The position numbers and the translations under genes are program-made. DNA of 64,000 bases, taken from NCBI RefSeq assembly GCF_001679925.1, contig NZ_LYUZ01000103.1, forward strand, positions 76,359 to 140,358, written 5' to 3'. Origin of the DNA: Leisingera sp. JC1 (lineage in GTDB: Bacteria; Pseudomonadota; Alphaproteobacteria; Rhodobacterales; Rhodobacteraceae). Under the pieces are notes generated by a model. The model was not told where the DNA came from. It saw only the letters and a list, made by a program, of their open reading frames with translations, and did not search any database. Positions 36,838 to 46,166 of the stretch are shown here, one piece after another (within the stretch, counting starts at the first letter, position 1; each line of letters starts with the position of its first letter).

Positions 36838-37542
36838 ATGTCACGAACTCACCGCCTCTTCCAGCTGATGCAGGCCCTGCGCTTGGGACCCGGCCCGCAT
36901 ACCGCGGCGCGGCTGGGCGACGAACTGGGCGTGTCGGCCCGCAGCATCCACCGCGATATCGCCACCCTGCGCGAGATGGGGGCGGTGATTGATGGCGAGG
37001 CAGGATACGGCTTTACCCTGATCGAGGATAATGCGCTGCCGCCGATGGGGTTCCGGGACACGGAACTGGAGGCGCTGGTGCTTGGCCTGCGGGAAGTAGA
37101 GCTGATCGGCGACCCGGAGCTGGCCACCGCGGCCTCAGAAGCGTTGCGCAAGCTGCAGGCGCGGCTGCCGCCAAGGCAGGCACACCGGCTGCGCCATGCG
37201 GTGCTGGCACCTTACCGGTTTGAGCGCCCGATCCCGCCAGCAATCTCGGCGCAGGACCTGCGCCAGGCTGCCTGGGACGAGGTCGAGGTGAGTTTCGGCT
37301 ATACAGACGGGTATGGTGCGGTGACCGAGCGGCAGGTGAAACCGCTAAGCGTGGTGTACTTCGACCGCTCGACCGTGCTGATCGCCTGGTGCTGTTTGCG
37401 CGACGCGGTGCGGGTGTTCCGGCTGGACCGGATGCGCGGCCTGCAAGTGACGGATCAAAGCTTTCGTCCGCACCGGGTGCCCATGCTGCGCGACGCCCTG
37501 GACCAGCTGCGGCAGGAACACAGGCAGGAGCAGCGGCAGTAG
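36838..37542 (+). CDS. HTH-WYL (YafY-type) transcriptional regulator
   Basis: A 234-residue regulator. The N-terminal helix-turn-helix of DeoR/HTH_11 type spans about 1-60 (TAARLGDELGVSARSIHRDI, ATLREMGAVI). The middle and C-terminal part is a WYL domain, with the LSVVYFDRSTVLIAWCCLR stretch taking the place of the W-Y-L segment and RVFRLDRMRGLQVTDQSF following. WYL domains bind ligands or nucleic acids. It is divergent from the GST/DUF1801 pair and probably regulates it through the TGACA dyad. Confidence 0.88.
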   Translation: MSRTHRLFQLMQALRLGPGPHTAARLGDELGVSARSIHRDIATLREMGAVIDGEAGYGFTLIEDNALPPMGFRDTELEALVLGLREVELIGDPELATAASEALRKLQARLPPRQAHRLRHAVLAPYRFERPIPPAISAQDLRQAAWDEVEVSFGYTDGYGAVTERQVKPLSVVYFDRSTVLIAWCCLRDAVRVFRLDRMRGLQVTDQSFRPHRVPMLRDALDQLRQEHRQEQRQ

Positions 37543-37640
37543 GGATGGCAGGCGGCGCCCCGCACACGCCGTGACTGGCCTCTTTACCCGGACCGCGCTG
37601 CCGCTAGACTGGGGCTGAGCAGTGAATAACGAGGTGCATC

Positions 37641-38969
37641 ATGCGCAAATGGGTTGCCGTGTCGCTAGTGGCAGGCGGAGCAATGGCGGCAGAAGCCGCG
37701 CCAAACAAATCCCTGAGTGCCGGCGAGCAGCCAGGGGCCGTAACGCAAGAGGGGCAAGATGAAGGCTATCAGCTGGCGTCTGCCACATCCTTGAGACCTG
37801 TCGCCAGGCCAGCCGCGCTCCAGCAAGCCGCGGTGGAACAGGCTGCAGCTGAAGTCAGCTTCAAAGACTGGATCACGGAATTCAAAGACCGCGCAGGGGC
37901 ACAAGGGATCAGTACGCCGGTGCTGGACAGTGCCTTTGACGGCGTGCGCTATGATCCCGACGTGATCCGCCGCGACCGCAACCAATCCGAGTTCACCAAA
38001 ACGATCTGGGATTATCTGGACAGCGCAGCCTCGGACCTGCGGGTGAAGAACGGCAAGGCGGCGCTGCGCGATCAGCAGGCACGGCTGGATCAGATCGAGG
38101 CCAAATACGGCGTCGAGAAAGAGATCGTGGTTGCGATCTGGGGGCTGGAAAGCAGCTTTGGCACCTTCCGCGGCAAGATGGATGTGATCCGCTCCCTGGC
38201 AACCCTGGCCTTTGACGGGCGGCGCGGGGCGTTCTTTGAAGGCCAATTGATTGCCGCGCTGAAGATTCTGCAGGCCGGCGATGTTGCCGCCCGCAAGATG
38301 ACCGGCAGCTGGGCCGGGGCGATGGGGCATACCCAGTTCATCCCGACGTCCTATCTGGACTATGCGGTGGATTTCACCGGTGATGGCAAGCGGGACATCT
38401 GGTCGGACAACCCGGCTGATGCGCTGGCATCTACTGCCGCGTATCTGAAGCAGTTCGGCTGGGTGAAAGGTCAGCCTTGGGGGGTGGAAGTGACCCTGCC
38501 CAAGGGGTTTGATTACACTCTGGCCGATCGCGACATTGAGAAATCGCCCTCCGACTGGGCAGCGCTAGGCATCAAAGGGCACGATGGGCGTACGGTAAAG
38601 GATCACGGACCTGCCTCAATCCTGCTGCCTGCAGGCAGCGAGGGCGCGGCCTTTATGATCTTCCACAACTTCGCTGTTCTGGAACGCTACAACACAGCGG
38701 ATGCCTATGTGATCGGGGTCGGGCATCTGGCAGACCGGATCATGGGCGGTTCGCCGATCAAGGCGAATTGGCCGCGCGGTGACCGGGCGCTGACCCTGTC
38801 CGAACGGGAGGAAATGCAAGAGCGGCTGACAAGCGCCGGGTTTGACACAGATGGTATCGACGGAAAGATCGGGCCCAAGACCATCGGTGCAGTGCGCGCC
38901 TATCAGGTGGCAAACGGACTGACGCCGGATGGTTATGCCTCGCTGCATCTCTTGCAGCGCCTGCGGTAA
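37641..38969 (+). CDS. Lytic murein transglycosylase (MltB-like) with peptidoglycan-binding domain
   Basis: A 442-residue exported enzyme that cleaves peptidoglycan to 1,6-anhydromuropeptides. The signal peptide is short (WVAVSLVAGGAMAAEAA). A 50-residue linker precedes the MltB-type catalytic domain (about 75-360) with the catalytic Glu170 in IWGLESSFGT, AGAMGHTQFIPTSYL and DIWSDNPADALAS. A C-terminal PG_binding_1 domain (about 385-442) has AGFDTDGIDGKIGPKTIGAV. No lipobox is seen, so it is probably soluble in the periplasm. It is monocistronic with a terminator shared with the pot genes. Confidence 0.92.
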   Translation: MRKWVAVSLVAGGAMAAEAAPNKSLSAGEQPGAVTQEGQDEGYQLASATSLRPVARPAALQQAAVEQAAAEVSFKDWITEFKDRAGAQGISTPVLDSAFDGVRYDPDVIRRDRNQSEFTKTIWDYLDSAASDLRVKNGKAALRDQQARLDQIEAKYGVEKEIVVAIWGLESSFGTFRGKMDVIRSLATLAFDGRRGAFFEGQLIAALKILQAGDVAARKMTGSWAGAMGHTQFIPTSYLDYAVDFTGDGKRDIWSDNPADALASTAAYLKQFGWVKGQPWGVEVTLPKGFDYTLADRDIEKSPSDWAALGIKGHDGRTVKDHGPASILLPAGSEGAAFMIFHNFAVLERYNTADAYVIGVGHLADRIMGGSPIKANWPRGDRALTLSEREEMQERLTSAGFDTDGIDGKIGPKTIGAVRAYQVANGLTPDGYASLHLLQRLR

Positions 38970-39037
38970 AAGCGGCGGAGCGCACCCCTCCGCGGACAGG
39001 GACCAATCGCACGGCAAAATAGCTTCAGCAAAAAACA

Positions 39038-39063
39038 AAGGCCCCGCAGTGCGGGGCCTTCCT
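39038..39063. terminator. Bidirectional terminator
   Basis: AAGGCCCCGC-AGT-GCGGGGCCTT with flanking T/A residues, between the transglycosylase and the convergent polyamine-type permease. Confidence 0.85.
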
Positions 39064-39085
39064 TGTTGATTGTTCTTTGCGGTGA

Positions 39086-39940
39086 TCAGCTGGGAGACAT
39101 CCCGCGCAGGCGCTCGGAGCGTCGGCGCAGCATTTCGACCGTGGCCAGCAGCATGATGGAGATCGCAACGAGGATCGTCGCCACCGCCAGGATGGTCGGC
39201 GAAATCTGCTCGCGCAGGCCGATGAACATCTGCCAGGGCAGCGTCTTTTGACCGGCCGAACCGACAAACAGCACCACAACCACTTCGTCGAAGGACGTGA
39301 TGAAGGCAAACAGCCCGCCCGAGATCACCCCCGGCAGGATAAGCGGCATCTGCACCCGGAAGAAGGTGGTCACCGGATCAGCGCCCATGTTGGCCGCAGC
39401 GCGGGTTAGCGAGCGGTCGAAGCCCACCAGGGTTGCCGTCACCGTGATGATCACAAAGGGGATGCCCAGTGCGGCATGCGCCAGGACCACGCCGATGTAA
39501 GTCCCCTGCAGGCCGATGCGGCTGTAGAAAAAGTACATGCCGGCAGCGGAGATGATCAGCGGCACGATCATCGGCGAAATAAGGATCGCCATGATCGCCC
39601 GGCGGAACGGCACATGCGGCTGGCTGAGACCGATGGCGGCCAGCGTGCCGAAGGTGACCGAAACGATAGTCGCCATCGGCGCAATCTTCAGCGAGTTCCA
39701 CATCGCAGACTGCCAGGAGTCATTGTTGAAGAAATCGCGGTAGTGCTTCAGCGAGTAGCCGTCCGGGTCCAGCCGCAGCATTTCCGGCGTGAAGGTGAAG
39801 AAATCCTGCGCGTTGAAGCTGAGCGGGATAATCACCACGATCGGTGCGATCAGGAAAAAGAAGACCAGACCGCAGATCACCCGGAAAGTGTAGTGCCAGG
39901 TGCGCTGGCCAACGGTCGCATAAGGAGGAAGTGCGCTCAT
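39086..39940 (-). CDS. Polyamine-type ABC permease (PotC-like)
   Basis: A 284-residue inner-membrane permease of the spermidine/putrescine type, with about six helices. The coupling motif contacting the ATPase reads TRAAANMGADPVTTFFRVQM (EAA-loop position). The opening YTFRVICGLVFFFLIAPIVV and segment SFNAQDFFTFTPE fit PotC. It is the last gene of a four-gene operon (ATPase, binding protein, two permeases) on the minus strand and starts five bases after the stop codon of the PotB-like gene. The transported substrate is inferred from family only. Confidence 0.88.
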   Translation of the reverse strand: MSALPPYATVGQRTWHYTFRVICGLVFFFLIAPIVVIIPLSFNAQDFFTFTPEMLRLDPDGYSLKHYRDFFNNDSWQSAMWNSLKIAPMATIVSVTFGTLAAIGLSQPHVPFRRAIMAILISPMIVPLIISAAGMYFFYSRIGLQGTYIGVVLAHAALGIPFVIITVTATLVGFDRSLTRAAANMGADPVTTFFRVQMPLILPGVISGGLFAFITSFDEVVVVLFVGSAGQKTLPWQMFIGLREQISPTILAVATILVAISIMLLATVEMLRRRSERLRGMSPS

Positions 39941-39945
39941 ATCGG

Positions 39946-41217
39946 TTATCCCAGCTTAACGTTGTCGATGCCGACGACCTTGTCGTAGACCCAGTAGAGG
40001 AGCAGGACGACCGCCAGAAGGATTGCACCCAGTGCCGCACCCAGGCCCCAGTTGCCGGAGGTCGAGATATGGTAGGCAATCAGGTTGGAGATGAAGGTGC
40101 CTTTGGTGCCGCCGACCAGGGCCGGGGTGATGTAGTAGCCCACAGCCAGGATGAAGACGAGGATCGAGCCTGCGCCGATGCCCGGAACGGTCTGCGGGAA
40201 GTAGACCCGCCAGAAGGCTGTCCAGTCAGTTGCGCCCAGAGATTTGGCGGCGCGCAGGTAGGACGGGTTGATGGTCTGCATCACCGAGTACATCGGCAGG
40301 ATCATGAACGGCAGCAGGATGTGCGTCATAGCGATGATGGTGCCGAGCTCGTTATTGATCAGAACCAATCGGTTGGCATCATCCACCAGCCCGATCCAGA
40401 CCAGCGTGTCGTTAATCACGCCCTGCTGCTGCAGCAGGATCTTCCAGGCGGAGGTCCGCACCAGCAGGGAGGTCCAGAATGGCAGCAGCACCAGGATCAG
40501 CAGAAGGTTCGCCTTGCGTGCAGGCAGGTTGGCCAGAATCCACGCCACCGGATAGCCCAGCAGGATGCAGCTGAAGGTGATGATCAGGGACATCCGCATG
40601 GTGCGGACCAGCATAGTGTTGTAGATCCGCTCGTTTTCAGGCCGGACTTCCGGGCCTTCCGCACCCAGCTGCATGTCAACTGCATTCAGGAAGTAGCCGG
40701 ACGTGAAGGACCCGGAATAGGTCTTGATGGTGCGCCACAGTTCAACGTCGCCCCAGCCATCGTCAATTTCGATCAGTTTTTCACGGAACGGACCGTCGGT
40801 CGCGAGGTCCCATTTGCCGACTTTGCGGCCCGATTTGCGGAACACAGAGGACACGCCCGGGTTTTCATAGTTCAGGCGCTTGGCGACTCTGGTGTGTGTC
40901 TTTGCTTTGGCCGCAATCTGGAGGTCGGCGGCCATCGCGGCAAACACGGCCTCTTCAGGCAATTGCCCGGATGCGGGATCCCAGTCCGCCAGCGCTTCAA
41001 CCGTTTGGGGCAGCGTGTCCTGGACAATCCGGTTCTCCACCGAGCGGAACAGCATGTCCGCCACCGGCAGGATGAAGGTCACAAGGATGAACAGCAGAAG
41101 CGGCGCAATCAGCATCAGCGCGCGCAATTTCTGCATCCGCAATGCCCGCGACAGGCTCCGCTTCAGCGGTGTGCCGTCCGCGGCCAGCACAGGGCCGGAT
41201 TGGCTTATGTCAGTCAT
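39946..41217 (-). CDS. Polyamine-type ABC permease (PotB-like) with large periplasmic insert
   Basis: A 423-residue permease, longer than the usual ~285-300 of PotB. The first helix (about 33-55) and second helix (about 208-230) are separated by about 140 hydrophilic residues (about 60-200), which should lie in the periplasm. The rest follows PotB, with LPFWTSLLVRTSAWKILLQQ, LPFMILPMYSVMQTI and the coupling loop RAAKSLGATDWTAFWRVYFP. The start is the ATG of MTDISQSG after GGGGAACCCT. It is third in the operon. Long-insert permeases are known in related transporters; the insert may contact the binding protein. Confidence 0.88.
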   Translation of the reverse strand: MTDISQSGPVLAADGTPLKRSLSRALRMQKLRALMLIAPLLLFILVTFILPVADMLFRSVENRIVQDTLPQTVEALADWDPASGQLPEEAVFAAMAADLQIAAKAKTHTRVAKRLNYENPGVSSVFRKSGRKVGKWDLATDGPFREKLIEIDDGWGDVELWRTIKTYSGSFTSGYFLNAVDMQLGAEGPEVRPENERIYNTMLVRTMRMSLIITFSCILLGYPVAWILANLPARKANLLLILVLLPFWTSLLVRTSAWKILLQQQGVINDTLVWIGLVDDANRLVLINNELGTIIAMTHILLPFMILPMYSVMQTINPSYLRAAKSLGATDWTAFWRVYFPQTVPGIGAGSILVFILAVGYYITPALVGGTKGTFISNLIAYHISTSGNWGLGAALGAILLAVVLLLYWVYDKVVGIDNVKLG

Positions 41218-41297
41218 AGGGTTCCCCGTCGGGTCTTTATTTTTTTGGGCAAGGGGCCTGCACACAGCAGGCCCCCTGCAATCGTGGAAGGGTCAGA

Positions 41298-42398
41298 TTA
41301 GTTTGCCAGCCATGCCTGGAACTTGGCGTCCAGATCATCGCGGTTGTCCGCCCACCATTCGTAGTCATAGACATGCACGTTGCCGGCGTTGGCCGGATCG
41401 GTCGGCATGTGCGGCGCCATGTCGATGCCCAGTTCGGCGTGCTTGCCAACCAGCGGCGCCGAGGAGGCACGGGCCGGGCCGTAGGAGATGTAGGCAGCCT
41501 GGTCAGCCAGACGCTGGGTGTCGGTTGCGAACTTCAGGAAGTCCATCACGCGGGCCTTGCGGTCCGCCGGCAGGCCTGCCGGAACAACCCAGCCGTCGAG
41601 GTCAAAGGACTGCATGTCCCAGAGCATGCCGATCGGCTGGCCCTGTTCGGCAATCGCCGAGAACAGACGGCCGTTGAAGGTTGAGCCCATCACCACTTCG
41701 CCGTCAGCCAGAAGCTGCGGGGTTTCCGCGCCTGCAGTCCACCAGACCACCTGGTCCTTGATGGTGTCGAGCTTGGCCAGAGCTTGCGCCACACCTTCGT
41801 CGGTGCCCAGAACGTCGTAGATCTCATCCTTGGCCACGCCGTCGCAGTAGAGGGCCCACTCCATGTTGTCGATCGGACGTTTCTGCAGCGAGCGCTTGCC
41901 CGGGTACTTCTCGGTGTCGAAGATCGCGCAAACCGAATCCGGCTGGTCGATCAGGTCGGTGCGGTAGCCGAAGGTGGTCGAGTAAACGATCTGCGGCACG
42001 AAGCAGTCGCTGACGATCAAGTCGCCGAAGTCTTCGGTGGCCGCGGTGCCATCCGGTGCCGCTGCCAGGTCTTCGTCATGGTTGATTTCTTCCGCCAGGC
42101 CTTCGTCGCAAAGACGCATGGAGTCGGAAGCCACAACGTCAACCAGGTCCCAGGTCACATTGCCGGCTTCGTTCATGGCGCGGATCTTGGCCACGGCTTC
42201 AGCCGAGCTTTCATCCCAAACCACCTTCACATCAGGGTTGGCCGCAATATAGGGCTCAACATAAGCCTTGTGCTGGCTGGTCTGATAGGCACCGCCCCAG
42301 GACACCAGGGTCAGCTCATTGGCCATTTCTTCGGCAAAGGCCGAAGGGGCGCAAAGGGCAGTTGTCATTGCCAATGCAGACAGTTTGCTGAGTTTCAT
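41298..42398 (-). CDS. Polyamine-type ABC substrate-binding protein
   Basis: A 366-residue periplasmic binding protein with signal peptide LSKLSALAMTTALCAPSAFA. The mature part has LTLVSWGGAYQTSQHKAYVE, VVWDESSAEAVAKI and WDLVDVVASDSMRLCDEG, the PotD/PotF-type family. Because Asp/Glu side chains for amines are not certain from sequence alone, other cationic or amino substrates remain possible. The start ATG follows AAGGAGAGACTCT. It sits between the ATPase and the permeases, all in one operon. Confidence 0.87.
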   Translation of the reverse strand: MKLSKLSALAMTTALCAPSAFAEEMANELTLVSWGGAYQTSQHKAYVEPYIAANPDVKVVWDESSAEAVAKIRAMNEAGNVTWDLVDVVASDSMRLCDEGLAEEINHDEDLAAAPDGTAATEDFGDLIVSDCFVPQIVYSTTFGYRTDLIDQPDSVCAIFDTEKYPGKRSLQKRPIDNMEWALYCDGVAKDEIYDVLGTDEGVAQALAKLDTIKDQVVWWTAGAETPQLLADGEVVMGSTFNGRLFSAIAEQGQPIGMLWDMQSFDLDGWVVPAGLPADRKARVMDFLKFATDTQRLADQAAYISYGPARASSAPLVGKHAELGIDMAPHMPTDPANAGNVHVYDYEWWADNRDDLDAKFQAWLAN

Positions 42399-42477
42399 AG
42401 AGAGTCTCTCCTTGTTGAAATTCACAGAAGTGAGGATCCCCCGGTCGTTCTTCTGCCGGGGGTTCGGCGCGCGCGGA

Positions 42478-43578
42478 TCAGGCGTCCAGCGCGCGGCAGT
42501 CTTCCGGCAGCCAGCCGATTTCGATCTGCTGACCGGGCTGAAGACGGACTTGGTCCGGAGCGTTCCGGGTTTTGATGATGAACTCATCATTGCCGGCCAC
42601 CCGCAGACGGGTGCGGAAGATGTCGCCCATGTAAATGAACTCCAGCACTTCCGCGTTAAGGGTATGCGCGCCTTCGCGCAGGCGGCTCTTGTTGTATTCC
42701 ACCCGTTCAGGGCGGATCGACACACGGGTGCGCTCGCCGGGCTTGGAGACATTCACCGGCTTGCAATCAATCAGCTCGCCATCGTCCAGCTGAACCAGCG
42801 CGATGCCGTTGTTGATTTCCTTGACTGTGCCTTCGAGCGTGTTGTTTTCGCCGATGAACTGGGCCACGAAGCTGTTTTCCGGGCTTTCATACAGCTGGTC
42901 CGGCGGCGCGATCTGCTGGATGCGGCCATCGTCGAACACGGCAACGCGGTCGGACATGGTCAGCGCCTCGGTCTGGTCGTGGGTCACATAGACCACGGTG
43001 ATCCCCAGACGGTGGGCGAGATGGGTGATCTCAAACTGCATCTTCTCACGCAGCTGTTTGTCCAGCGCGCCCAGCGGTTCATCCATCAGAACCAGTTCAG
43101 GTTCAAAAACCAGGGCGCGCGCCAGCGCGATCCGCTGCTGCTGGCCGCCAGAAAGCTGAGCCGGGCGGCGGCCGCCGAAGGCGCCCATTTCCACCATGTC
43201 CAGCGCCCGCTTCACCTTTTCCTCGCGCTCTGACTTGCCCATCTTGCGGACTTCCAGCGGGAAGGAGAGGTTTTCCGCAATCGTCATATGCGGAAACAGC
43301 GCGTAGTTCTGGAACACCATGCCGATGCCGCGCTTGTGCGGCGGGATGTTGTTGATTGAGGTCCCGTCCAAGCGGATATCGCCATGGGTTGCGGTTTCAA
43401 AACCAGCCAGCATCATCAAGCAGGTGGTTTTCCCGGACCCGGACGGGCCAAGCATTGTCAGGAATTCACCTTTGGGCATGGTGAGGTTGAGATCTTTGAC
43501 AACGAGATTTTCGCCATCATAGCTCTTTTGGACACGTTCGAATTCAACGAACGCATCAACGTTTGACGCATCAGCCAA
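42478..43578 (-). CDS. Polyamine-type ABC ATPase (PotA-like)
   Basis: A 366-residue ATPase energising the importer. Walker A is LGPSGSGKTTCLM, the Q loop MVFQNYALFPHMT, the signature LSGGQQQRIALARAL, Walker B ELVLMDEPLGALD, the H loop VTHDQTEALTMSD, and the C-terminal TOBE domain follows (about 285-360). The start codon is TTG, seven bases after GGGGAG; no in-frame ATG gives the complete N-terminal domain. It is the first gene of the minus-strand operon. Confidence 0.9.
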   Translation of the reverse strand: MADASNVDAFVEFERVQKSYDGENLVVKDLNLTMPKGEFLTMLGPSGSGKTTCLMMLAGFETATHGDIRLDGTSINNIPPHKRGIGMVFQNYALFPHMTIAENLSFPLEVRKMGKSEREEKVKRALDMVEMGAFGGRRPAQLSGGQQQRIALARALVFEPELVLMDEPLGALDKQLREKMQFEITHLAHRLGITVVYVTHDQTEALTMSDRVAVFDDGRIQQIAPPDQLYESPENSFVAQFIGENNTLEGTVKEINNGIALVQLDDGELIDCKPVNVSKPGERTRVSIRPERVEYNKSRLREGAHTLNAEVLEFIYMGDIFRTRLRVAGNDEFIIKTRNAPDQVRLQPGQQIEIGWLPEDCRALDA

Positions 43579-43932
43579 AGCAGGCTCCCCGTAGTTTTGT
43601 CATTCCGGCAGATTTGCTCTGCACTTATTCGAAGTTAATCACACCAACGCTACCAAGCGCTAGATATGAAAAAAATATTCTTTCACCGATGAGCGTACGA
43701 AATTCATACCTCGGCCGCCTTCAAATGGAGAAGAATACCCTAACGGAAGCCTAGTCCCGTTCCACGGCGCCTGATCGAACTTATTGCGACGCCCTTATGA
43801 TATTTTGCGCCACATATGGCAAAACTCCGGCTGAAAACCGACCCATTTGAACCTGAAACCGAAGAAAAAAGGCCCGGCAAAAATGTTGCCGGGCCTATGT
43901 GAGTCGCAATGTGCGCGAGGCTCAGAAGGGAA
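43579..43932. other. Intergenic region between two minus-strand units
   Basis: A 354-base stretch without a credible gene. It holds the promoter region of the first polyamine operon (read to the left) in an AT-rich part near 43610-43700, and at its right end the terminator of the aminotransferase gene. The short open frame at 43563-43754 is not convincing. Confidence 0.6.
43868..43894 (-). terminator. Aminotransferase terminator
   Basis: Read on the minus strand, AGGCCCGGCAA-CATTT-TTGCCGGGCCT is followed by TTTTTCTTCGG. The hairpin lies 39 bases beyond the aminotransferase stop codon. Confidence 0.85.
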
Positions 43933-45327
43933 TCAGGCGCTGTGCAGCAGGTCCTGTTTCTTCAGTTCTGCGTAGCATTCATCCAGGGATTTTACGGCTC
44001 GCTCGATCAGCACATCGATCTGCTCCGGCGTGATCACCAGGGGCGGTGAGATGATCATCCGGTCGCCGACGTGGCGCATCACCAGATTGTTGGCAAAGCA
44101 GCGTTCACGGCAGATGTAACCGACAGTGCCGGCGTCAGATGCAAACGCGGCGCGGGTTTCCTTGTTCGGAGTCAAAGCAATCGAGCCCATCATGCCGGCG
44201 ATCTTGGCCTCGCCCACCAGCGGGTGATCGGTCAGCGCTTCCCATTTTTGCTTCAGGTAAGGGGCCGCCACGTCGCGCACATGGTCAAGGATGTTTTCCT
44301 CCTCAAGGATACGCAAGTTTTCCAGCGCAACAGCCGCTGCCACCGGGTGGCCAGAGTAGGTGTAACCGTGGTTGAACTCATCCCCCGCGATCACTGACGC
44401 AATTTCATCGCTGACAATCGAGCCGCCGATCGGCGCATAGCCGGAGCTGAGACCCTTGGCGATGGTCATGATGTCAGGGCGGATGTTCAAGGTCTCGCAG
44501 CCAAACCAGTTGCCCGTGCGCCCGAAACCGCAGATCACCTCGTCCGCAATCAGCAGGATTTCGTACTTGTCACAGATCCGCTGGATTTCCGGCCAATAGC
44601 TGTCCGGCGCCACGATGACGCCGCCAGCACCCTGCACCGGCTCTGCTATGAAGGCTGCGACACGGTCTTCGCCGAGTTCCAGGATTGCCTCTTCCAGCTC
44701 GCGCGCACGCTGCAGGCCAAATTCTTCCGGCGGCATGTCGCCGCCTTCGGCCCACCAGTTCGGCTGATTGATATGGTGGATATCCGGGATCGGCATACCG
44801 CCTTGGGCGTGCATCCCGCTCATGCCGCCCAAAGAGCCGCTCCCGACAGAGGAACCGTGATAGGCATTCTTGCGGCTGATGATCACCGATTTCGACGGCT
44901 TGCCCTTCAGTGCCCAGTAATGGCGCACCATGCGGATGTTGGTATCGTTGGCCTCTGAGCCGGAGCCCGCAAAGAACACGTTGTTCAGATCGCCCGGCGC
45001 CAGCTCTGCAATCTTGGCGGCCAGCGCGATGGCCGGCACATGAGTTGTCTGAAAGAAAGTGTTGTAATACGGCAGCTCCCGCATCTGGCGTGCCGCCACT
45101 TCTGCCAGTTCCTCGCGGCCATAGCCGATGTTGACGCACCAAAGGCCCGCCATCGCATCGAGGATCTGATGGCCTTCGCTGTCGGTCAGGTGCACGCCAT
45201 CAGCGCGGGTGATAATACGCGCGCCCTTTTGCGACAGCTCACCATTGGCAGTGAACGGATGCATGTGGTGGGCGGCGTCCAGAGCCTGCAGCTCGGCTGT
45301 CGGCATGTGATTGGTGATAACGGTCAT
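43933..45327 (-). CDS. SpuC-like putrescine--pyruvate aminotransferase
   Basis: A 464-residue class III PLP aminotransferase. The order HHMHPFTANGELSQKGARII, ILDAMAGLWCVNIGYGREEL, VFFAGSGSEANDTNIRMVRH, IADEVICGFGRTGNWFG and PDIMTIAKGLSSGY (PLP Lys) follows Pseudomonas SpuC closely, as does GHPVAAAVALENLRIL. It would convert putrescine to 4-aminobutanal; beta-alanine or taurine pyruvate transaminases are related alternatives. The context, between two polyamine importers and beside a PuuB-like flavoprotein, supports polyamine use. It follows the GntR gene on the same strand, but a large dyad lies between them. Confidence 0.85.
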   Translation of the reverse strand: MTVITNHMPTAELQALDAAHHMHPFTANGELSQKGARIITRADGVHLTDSEGHQILDAMAGLWCVNIGYGREELAEVAARQMRELPYYNTFFQTTHVPAIALAAKIAELAPGDLNNVFFAGSGSEANDTNIRMVRHYWALKGKPSKSVIISRKNAYHGSSVGSGSLGGMSGMHAQGGMPIPDIHHINQPNWWAEGGDMPPEEFGLQRARELEEAILELGEDRVAAFIAEPVQGAGGVIVAPDSYWPEIQRICDKYEILLIADEVICGFGRTGNWFGCETLNIRPDIMTIAKGLSSGYAPIGGSIVSDEIASVIAGDEFNHGYTYSGHPVAAAVALENLRILEEENILDHVRDVAAPYLKQKWEALTDHPLVGEAKIAGMMGSIALTPNKETRAAFASDAGTVGYICRERCFANNLVMRHVGDRMIISPPLVITPEQIDVLIERAVKSLDECYAELKKQDLLHSA

Positions 45328-45350
45328 GAGACTCGCTCCTGAGAATGACT

Positions 45351-45390
45351 GATTGGCACCAGAATATGATCAAATTCTCAGGTGTCAATC
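45351..45390. promoter_or_regulatory. Nested dyad upstream of the SpuC-like gene
   Basis: The inner palindrome AGAATATGATCAAATTCT (45361-45378; only one base pair around TGATCA departs from symmetry) is flanked by GATTGGCACC (45351-45360) and GGTGTCAATC (45381-45390), which match as an inverted repeat at 9 of 10 bases. It lies 24 bases upstream of the aminotransferase start and just after the gntR stop. It is a strong candidate operator for the neighbouring GntR regulator. Confidence 0.6.
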
Positions 45391-45393
45391 GAA

Positions 45394-46080
45394 TCAGTTC
45401 GCAGCCCGCAATCCCTGAACCACATGCTCCATGCCCTCAAAAACATCCCGCTCCATCGCCAAAGCAGCCATCTCCGGGTCCTGCCGCCGCAGCGCATCAA
45501 GGATGTCCTTGTGGCGGTCCGGGAAGCTTTGCGTACCCAAGCGGCCGCTGACCACCCGGAGCGAGGGCCCGAAACGCAGCCAAAGCCGGTCGGCAATGTC
45601 GCTTAGGATGGGCGCGTTTGCGTGTGAATAGAGCGCGGTGTGGAAGCTGTAATTCTGCACCAGGTAGCCTGCGACATCGCCGGTCGCAATCGCCTTGTCC
45701 AGTGCATTATCGATGGTCACGAGCTCTTCGATATCTGCCGTGGAAATTCGCGATGTGGCCCTGCGTGCAAGCTCACATTCAATTGTTTTTCTTGCAAAAA
45801 TGAGCTCCTCCAGATCCTGGGGCCCCAGCAGTGGAACTGACACCCGCCGGTTGCCCTGAAACATCAGGGCCCCATCTGAAATCAGCCGCCGGATCGCCTC
45901 GCGCACCGGTGTCATGCCGGCCTCCAGCGTCTCGACCAGACCTTGGATTGTCACGGCCTGACCCGGCACCAACTCCCCGAACAGGATCTGCGCTCTCAGC
46001 TTCTGATAAACGATCTCATGCGCAGGCAGTTTCGCCGGGTTTTCCTGCACCGCTGCGGGGGGTGAAGTGGTCTCTGTCAC
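45394..46080 (-). CDS. GntR-family regulator (FCD type), likely polyamine operon regulator
   Basis: A 228-residue regulator. The N-terminal winged helix (HEIVYQKLRAQILFGELVPG, MTPVREAIRRLISDGALMF) is followed by an FCD ligand-binding domain with the metal/ligand-type residues in NYSFHTALYSH and PDRHKDILDAL. I chose the GTG start at 46080, ten bases after GAGGAGG; an ATG 13 codons upstream lacks a ribosome site. It lies between the aminotransferase (same strand) and the second polyamine operon (divergent), which makes it the natural candidate regulator of both. Confidence 0.87.
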   Translation of the reverse strand: MTETTSPPAAVQENPAKLPAHEIVYQKLRAQILFGELVPGQAVTIQGLVETLEAGMTPVREAIRRLISDGALMFQGNRRVSVPLLGPQDLEELIFARKTIECELARRATSRISTADIEELVTIDNALDKAIATGDVAGYLVQNYSFHTALYSHANAPILSDIADRLWLRFGPSLRVVSGRLGTQSFPDRHKDILDALRRQDPEMAALAMERDVFEGMEHVVQGLRAAN

Positions 46081-46166
46081 CTGGGGTTTTCCTCCTCGAT
46101 TTTGGCCAGCTTGCACCATCCTGAGCCAAGTGAAAACATAAAGAGTATTGCCGAACGCGGCAAAAC

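Noticed and set aside
39844-41301. A 485-codon plus-strand open frame opposite the two polyamine permeases
   Set aside because: Composition rich in Gln, His and Arg is typical of antisense frames; the permeases on the other strand are clear.
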